64,000 nucleotides of DNA from Carposina sasakii (lineage: Eukaryota > Arthropoda > Insecta > Lepidoptera > Carposinidae), in contig CP053175.1 of NCBI GenBank assembly GCA_014607495.2, positions 3,534,001 through 3,598,000 of the forward strand, in the 5' to 3' direction. The first letter of the stretch is position 1. Each line of letters begins with the position of its first letter. The position numbers were made by a program, and so were the translations under genes. Shown piece by piece: positions 57,600 to 64,000 of this stretch. The notes beneath the pieces are model-generated. The model did not search any database. It worked only from the letters and a program-made list of their open reading frames with translations, and was not told the DNA's origin.

Positions 57600-59740
57600 A
57601 ATTAGATATTAATTTTATCTGCAGAACTAAGAATAAAATTACTTATTTTTATAAACTTTTTGTGGCGTGCTCAGAGGGAGGCCTACGTTCATCAGTCAAG
57701 ACTGCAATAAGCTGACGAGATACTTTTTTATGTACACTTTACTGCAATCAAAAGGATTTAAAATATGCTTAGTATATTAATTGCTTCAAAAAGCAATTAC
57801 TATTAATCTCAACATGCACTGTAATGTGACTGCTTCAATAAGGCCGTATTGTACGAGTAGAGTAGATTATATAAGGGTAGTTTCTATGGAGGTAATTTGT
57901 TGCGAAGTTTCCCACAGCTTAGTAAGGGTGGGGTCTCAGTTGGTGCGAGGTTTACCCTGCAAGGCAATAAATAGCAGATTGAGTAAAGTATGTACGTAAA
58001 ACTTTTAAAAGTTTGTAAAGTAAATACGAATATATTATAAATTTATCCGTTGAAAAACGTTTCCAAGCCTTTTTCCAATATTCAATCAAAGCTCACTCAT
58101 CAAATGCGTCGAGAGATATTATATGAAACCGTATGACGTTTTTGGGCACAGTAGATAAGGCTTTTAATGACCAGCGCTTTTTTTCAGAAGGGATTTTTAT
58201 CGCAAGGGATTGTTTCGGATATTTTTTTTGAATAATTCCTTACTCTCGAAGTTAATAAGGTCATGAACTCTTATTTCCCAATACAACACTATATTCCGCT
58301 GATACTCACACCGCACTGTTGATTTCCGCGCACTTTGTCAACTAAAATTACACTCAGTAATTACAGTTATATACCAAAACGGGTTTGTTCGTGTTTTGTT
58401 TCAGAATAAACACTTATCCGATATCCTGTGGCTATACGAGGCTTCACTAGAAGCCATCAGCTGCATCTCCATCCGTGCATGTCGTGAGAGTCGACTAAGG
58501 AACTCGGGTACTCTGTGGGGTAAGCTTTTTTATACGTGCCGTAACACTAGCGACACGGAAGCAAATTCTATGGGATATGACAGTTGGGTTGAACGATAGC
58601 GTTACGAACTATCGATAGGTTCGTGCTTGCCTCACTGTTAGCAATAAACTAGCAAATTGTCGTTGACCATTACATCTGTCCCAGCTATGCTTAACCAGGC
58701 TGTGAGATCTCCGGGTGTTTTAGACCTAGTGTTAAATATGACATGATATGAAAAAGAGTCTGTAAGAGAAGTCTCTTTGTTTGTTGCCGCCCCGTCTCTG
58801 CTCGCATCCGCATCCGAGTAAAGCGCGTTGTCGCTCCATTAACTAATTTGTCCCCAGTTTTAACTGACGGTGTGCCATTTGGATTGATGGCGCGCCATTT
58901 TAAATGATGTCACAGTTTGAGTGTCGATGGTCACATCAAGCAGTACGACTTTGCGATGTATTAAATGGTATAAAATAAAAAGTTGAGCCGTTCTTACACT
59001 TTGACCTAAGTCCTACTCATCACCAACTTTAAAAAAATCTTCTACACCTTTTTAAATGATAAAAATATATAAATAATCAACTGTATCTCACATAACTCAG
59101 GCTAGGCACTAAAATATGCAGCGCAATGAAATATGGGACCTTATCTCAACTGGCAATAAACTGAGACATATTGTATACCGCCCAAACTTGGAGGAGGTAT
59201 TATATATCTTCTCAGAATAATAAGTTATTCTATGCATATATCTTATATTACAGTAGTCGCACTGTAAAAAGTAAATTCTGAGACAGGCGTACAGACTTTT
59301 GAAATTGCTATACCTATTATGCTGGCTTACCACAGTGCGTAATTTTGTGGATCAACACGGACAACTGACTGCTGGTCTGACTGGTCTACGTCTTACGTCT
59401 GTCCGCAAAATCACGCTCCATAGGAAGCTAGCAGTGGCAATAAAATTGATATCTTTGCATTCTTAATATGTTTAGTAAACCAAGGATACTCCAAAAGAGA
59501 ACAGGACATCATGCAAGTACCTAAACCTTGCAAAATCCTCACAATATGGCCGGTCCATGTACCTATATAGATCTCCATTCTCGGAAATACATTTCAGTCA
59601 AATATTATATATACCTTTAGCTATTTATAATGTACACTTCTGAACTAACTGACTAACCGGGTTTGGTCCACCACTTATTTTCGCCGCTGCAACAATATGT
59701 TAGGGTCAACCGGAGAAATGCAATTAAAACACAGTAGATC
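57600..59740. other. Intergenic, no gene supported
   Basis: Contains an RTE-like 3' scrap near 57655-57715, a D1 copy interrupted at 58425-58715, and AT-rich unique-looking sequence. Short frames here lack splice or homology support. Confidence 0.5.
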
Positions 59741-59744
59741 CCGG

Positions 59745-59971
59745 GCAAGAAAGTGTATAGTGGAAGAGTGGATAGGAGGGGAAGACCTCGCCGGACTTTC
59801 ACCGATCAAATTGGTGAAATTCTAGAGAAAGCCTTGGTCAGGTCAAGAGTACCAATCCTAAACCGACGAGCGTGCATGAAGAATATCATGAAAGTATATG
59901 AAGCGAAACAGGTGTGTCAGGACCGTGGCAAGTGGAGATTCGAGATCTCTGCTTACTTCCGGGTAACCTAG
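59745..59971 (+). pseudogene. C-terminal fragment of a non-LTR endonuclease/reverse transcriptase
   Basis: About 72 codons with SGRVDRRGRPRRTFTDQIGE, NRRACMKNIMKVYEAKQVCQ and DRGKWR. RRGRPRRTF..Q followed by C.DR..W is the usual end of several insect non-LTR polyproteins. The rest of the element is missing. Confidence 0.75.
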
Positions 59972-60778
59972 CAAGTGACAAATAAAATATTTGTCATCTT
60001 TTTGGACTAGATTTACAAATTGCCTTTTGATAATAATAGAAATGCGATACGTAATACCACCACAGGTATACGATGCACGTACGTTCATACTCAAATAATA
60101 CTGTCAACAGGGGAGCATTTTATTTAAAGTAATAATAGAAGTTTAGTATAAAGATAGAGCATTCAGTTTATGTAGGTATAAACTTTGCTTGTATATTTTG
60201 AGGTCCTAACGCCGCACTAATAGACTATAAATAAAAGGATGTATATAAATAATAGTCTTTCTTTTACATCACATACAAAGGAAAACAGCCTATTACAGAC
60301 AATTGCTGGACGTAGGCCTCCCCTAGGTCACACTAAATGGCTACTGCAGCATACCCATAGTCACGTCCATTATATCAAAGGCATTGAGTAAAGATATGCA
60401 AACCACACGGAATGTGCAATATTTTCATCAGTTAGCCTAATAGGGGTGAGGTTACCGCCCCGCTCCAATAAGTGGTCAATATACAATACAAGGTTACTCA
60501 AACTCTTGTTAGCAAGTAAAATTATTCAAATATTAAAATGTACAACAAATAACATGGGCTCCTAATCAAAGGTACAAAATTATAAATTTAAATAAGGTCA
60601 AAGCCACATCCGACCGAGTATTTTTCGAGTTGTTCAGAGCCACTACTGTTGGTCATTTCAAAATGCTACACGAAAATATGCAAACGTTTGAAACTCCTTT
60701 TATGAGATTTTTGCGAGTTAGTTCATCTATTTTCCAACAGTAACTAAGTACTTAATATTTTTTTATGATTTTTGCATG

Positions 60779-62297
60779 TTTTTAACCGACTTCAAAAAAA
60801 AAGGTTATCAATTCGTCTGTATGTTTTTTTTTTTTTTTTTTTTTTTTATGTGTGTTACTTCAGAACTCCGTCATTTATGAACCGATTTCAAATTTTTTTT
60901 TATAGTTGGTCATGGTATACTTCCAGGTTGGTCCCATATTCACCATATCAGGATCTGATGATGGGATCTTGGAGAAATCGAGGGCAATCCTCGAATATTG
61001 TAGGCACATGTAGTCTGTTTTTATACTTTTACTGAGCGTTTTGATCACCTACATATAAAACATAACATCTGATGATGGAATCTCTAAGGAATCTAGGGAT
61101 ATCCTCAAATATAAAAGGCACGAGTAGTCCGTTTTTAGATTTTTATAGAGCATTTTGGTCAGCTACACATAATATAAAGGAAACGAGGGTCTGATGATGG
61201 AGCCGCCGAAAAACAGATAGTGGAACTTTTTAGTAACAAAATCCCCCTATGGCAGGGGGGGGCCTACGTCCAGTAATGGACTCCAATAGGCTTATGAAGA
61301 TGAAGATAATTGTGTTAAGTCATTAAAGTATATGTTGCGTTAAGCCGTGTCCGAAGTAAGATGGTTATAGAGGAAGAGGTAGACATGAGAATAACGAGAT
61401 GACGGATAATAGGGATGAATGAAAAAAGAGTACCTACATATTGCACCGACCCCAAATGATTGGGAACAGGGCAGGAAGAAGGAGTGTAATTATATATTGC
61501 TTAAATAAGTGTGTACATGGCTGTTGTGCTGCCAAATCTCTTATATTCCTCCGAGGCGTGGTGCATGTACCGTCGCCACATACGCACTCTGGATCGATTC
61601 CACCTCAAGTGCCTCCGATCCATCATGAGAATCAGATGGTCCAACCGAGTGCGTAATACCGAAGTATTGCGAAGAGCCAATGTAAGTGCCATTGAGGCCT
61701 ACTTAATGCGTCGGCAGCTTCGGTGGTGCGGTCATGTGTCTCGTATGGCGGAGGAGAGATTGGCTAAGAGCATCTTCTTTTCTGAACTAGCATAACGACC
61801 AGAGTGGCGCAGGACGGTGATAAAGCAAGTACACGAGTTCGAGGAGCAGCGTCAAGCTGACCATGACGCTAAACGTGGTGAACTAAAGACTCGTCCTCCT
61901 GCTGCCATTATCTATAATACAATAATGGCGCACTAACCTGTCCTCTGTGTGCGCGGGCGTTCAGGGCGAAGATTGGCTATGTAAATGTAAGCCATCTCCG
62001 AGCGCATGAACGCCAACTTAGTAATATCTAGGAGTAGAAGCGGTCGCCATGACCGAAATTGGTTGGAGGTCATCATTATCATCATAATCATCATATTGTC
62101 AGACGTAAAGTTTCGAAGCCTAGTCCTTTTTCTCTTTTGTCATGTGGCCTATTTTATATAAAAATTATATAAATCTGACAATATTATGCCTCCTAAACTT
62201 CGTACACGGCTTAACGCAATATATATTTGCCCTTTAGTTAAATTTTACTTTAGTAAGCTCGAGTTTTGGGAGGAAGTCGGTTTTTCGTTTTAAAAAA
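60779..62297 (+). mobile_element. Non-LTR fragment unit, copy 2
   Basis: Same unit as 6047-7640, with TTTTTAACCGACTTC at the start and GGAGGAAGTCGGTTTTTCG at the end. The reverse transcriptase C-terminal frame (61511-61795) is cut by an internal deletion of about 110 bp near 61790, compared with copies 1 and 3. Confidence 0.78.
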
Positions 62298-62673
62298 ATT
62301 ATTTTCATTTGTTTTCCAATAATAACTAGATATTTTTGTAATCGTGTTTTTAAGTATGCCCCAGTGTTGGATAGTCTTTCCCAATTCCCATATCTCCAAC
62401 TTTCTATGATGGACCACATTCAACGTCTGTCCACCCACCGGGGCAGAGATGAATCGAGGTCAATCCGCCATCGCCGTCTTAATTGATCATACCATTAGCA
62501 CACCTCCGCACACTTCCAAAATGTAACGCTTGTTGAATTCTGCTACGATGAAAATGTAGTTTGAGTAGCGGAAGAAGGTGTGCTACGAGCGTTAGTAACA
62601 AGTTGCTATTTTATCGCCTGATCGCCTCTGACTTCTTTAGCCGAAGATAATATAGCTGATCTATGTACATATA

Positions 62674-62777
62674 CAGGGTGTAACAAAAAGGGTATGTTAA
62701 GCGAAAAGCTATGTAAATAGCCCACTATAGAGAACCTATCCACAAAATTTGAGATCCGAAATCATATGTTTATTTTT
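62674..62777. mobile_element. MITE copy 3, cut by the next element
   Basis: CAGGGTGTAACAAAAAGGGT onward matches the left part of copy 1; it stops at TTTATTTTT, where the AACCGACTTC unit begins. Confidence 0.7.
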
Positions 62778-64000
62778 AACCGACTTCAAAAAGAGAGGTT
62801 ATCAATTCGTCTGTATGTTTTTTTTTTTATTTTTTTTTGTTTTTTTTATTTTTTTATGTGTGTTACCTCAGAACTCCGTCATTTATGAACCGATTTCAAT
62901 TTTTTTTTTATAGTTGGTCATGGTATACTTCCAGGTTGGTCCCATATTCACCATATCAGGATCTGATGATGGATCTTGGAGAAATCGAGGGCAATCCTCG
63001 AATATTGTAGGCACATGTAGTCTGTTTTTATACTTTTACTGAGTGTTTTGATCACCTACATATAAAACATAACATCTGAGGATGGAATCTCTAAGGAATC
63101 TAGGAATATCCTCAAATATAAAAGGCACGAGTAGTCCGTTTTTAGATTTTTATAGAGAATTTTGGTCAGCTACACATAATATAAAGGAAACGAGGGTCTG
63201 ATGATGGAGCCGCCGAAAAACAGATAGTGGAACTTTTTAGTAACAAAATCCCCCTATGGCAGGGGGAGGCCTACGTCCAGTAATGGACTGCAATAAGCTT
63301 ATGAAGATGAAGATAATTGTGTTAAGTCATTAAATTATATGTTGCGTTAAGCCGTGTCCGAAGTAAGATGGTTATAGAGGAAGAGGTAGACATGAGAATA
63401 ACGAGATGACGGATAATAGGGATGAATGAAAAAAGAGTACCTACATATTGCACCGACCTCAAATGATTGGGAACAGGGCAGGAAGAAGGAGTGTAATTAT
63501 ATGTTGCTTAAATAAGTGTGTACATGGCTGTTGTGCTGCCAAATCTCTTATATTCCTCCGAGGCGTGGTGCATGTACCGTCGCCACATACGCACTCTGGA
63601 TCGATTCCACCTCAAGTGTCTCCGATCCATCATGAGAATCAGATGGTCCAACCGAGTGCGTAATACCGAAGTATTGCGAAGAGCCAATGTAAGTGCCATT
63701 GAGGCCTACTTAATGCGTCAGCAGCTTCGGCGGTGCGGTCATGTGTCTCGTATGGCGGAGGAGAGATTGGCTAAGAGCATCTTCTTTTCTAAACTAGAGG
63801 AGGGCAAGCGGAAATGCGGCGGGCAACTCCTCAGATACAAAGATGTTCAGAAAAGAGATGAAGAGATGCAATATAGATCCATCTAAATGGGAAGTTTTGT
63901 CAGCACAACGACCAGAGTGGCGCAGGACGGTGATAAAGCAAGTACACGAGTTCGAGGAGCAGCGTCAAGCTGACCTTGACGCTAAACGTGATGAACTAAA
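62778..64000 (+). mobile_element. Non-LTR fragment unit, copy 3 (runs off the window)
   Basis: Direct repeat of copy 2 at a spacing of about 2.0 kb, sharing derived differences from copy 1 (for example GGGCAGGAAGAAGGAG). The reverse transcriptase tail frame runs 63518-63886 and is broken by a small deletion near 63855 (AAAAGAGATGAAGAG against AAAAGACATATGAAGAG). Confidence 0.78.

Overview
The window looks like nuclear DNA from a lepidopteran insect (moth or butterfly). It is AT-rich, its genes have many short GT-AG introns, and it is crowded with repeats of kinds common in Lepidoptera: elements opening with AACCGACTTC, elements carrying GTGGACGCCCGCGAC, tRNA-headed SINEs, and many small inverted-repeat elements. 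The order assignment is inference from repeat content and gene style; no search was run.

Layout. (1) 0-2.1 kb: repeats. (2) 2143-3427 (+): a three-exon gene for an acidic, probably disordered secreted protein. (3) 3900-19844 (-): a nine-exon proton-coupled amino acid transporter of the SLC36/AAAP type, with introns full of transposon debris, including two perfect long inverted repeats. (4) 19.8-32.8 kb: intergenic, holding a decayed BEL/Pao LTR retrotransposon (about 24391-30432) inside an unusual 26-bp flanking duplication. (5) 32847-41392 (-): a second SLC36-type transporter, a tandem paralogue with matching exon lengths but three extra introns and a mosaic 5' end (an ATG-only exon, then 36-nt and 21-nt exons). 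(6) 42776-52352: a cluster of at least four or five related small secreted-protein genes, two on + and two or three on -. They share a signal-peptide exon, a middle exon with a Y(R/K)KAV..(H/K)KPFIL core, and usually a Cys-rich charged last exon, all joined in phase 0. I do not recognise this family. (7) 52.5-64 kb: no convincing gene; SINEs, MITEs and three related non-LTR retrotransposon fragments in the whole window, two of them tandem at the right end.

The two transporters would act in membranes as H+-coupled carriers of small amino acids. The 42-52 kb cluster encodes secreted products and looks like a lineage-specific tandem family under fast divergence; it is the best candidate here for an undescribed gene family. 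Exon-intron models were assembled by eye from splice consensus, phase continuity and paralogue comparison. Transcript data would be the decisive test.
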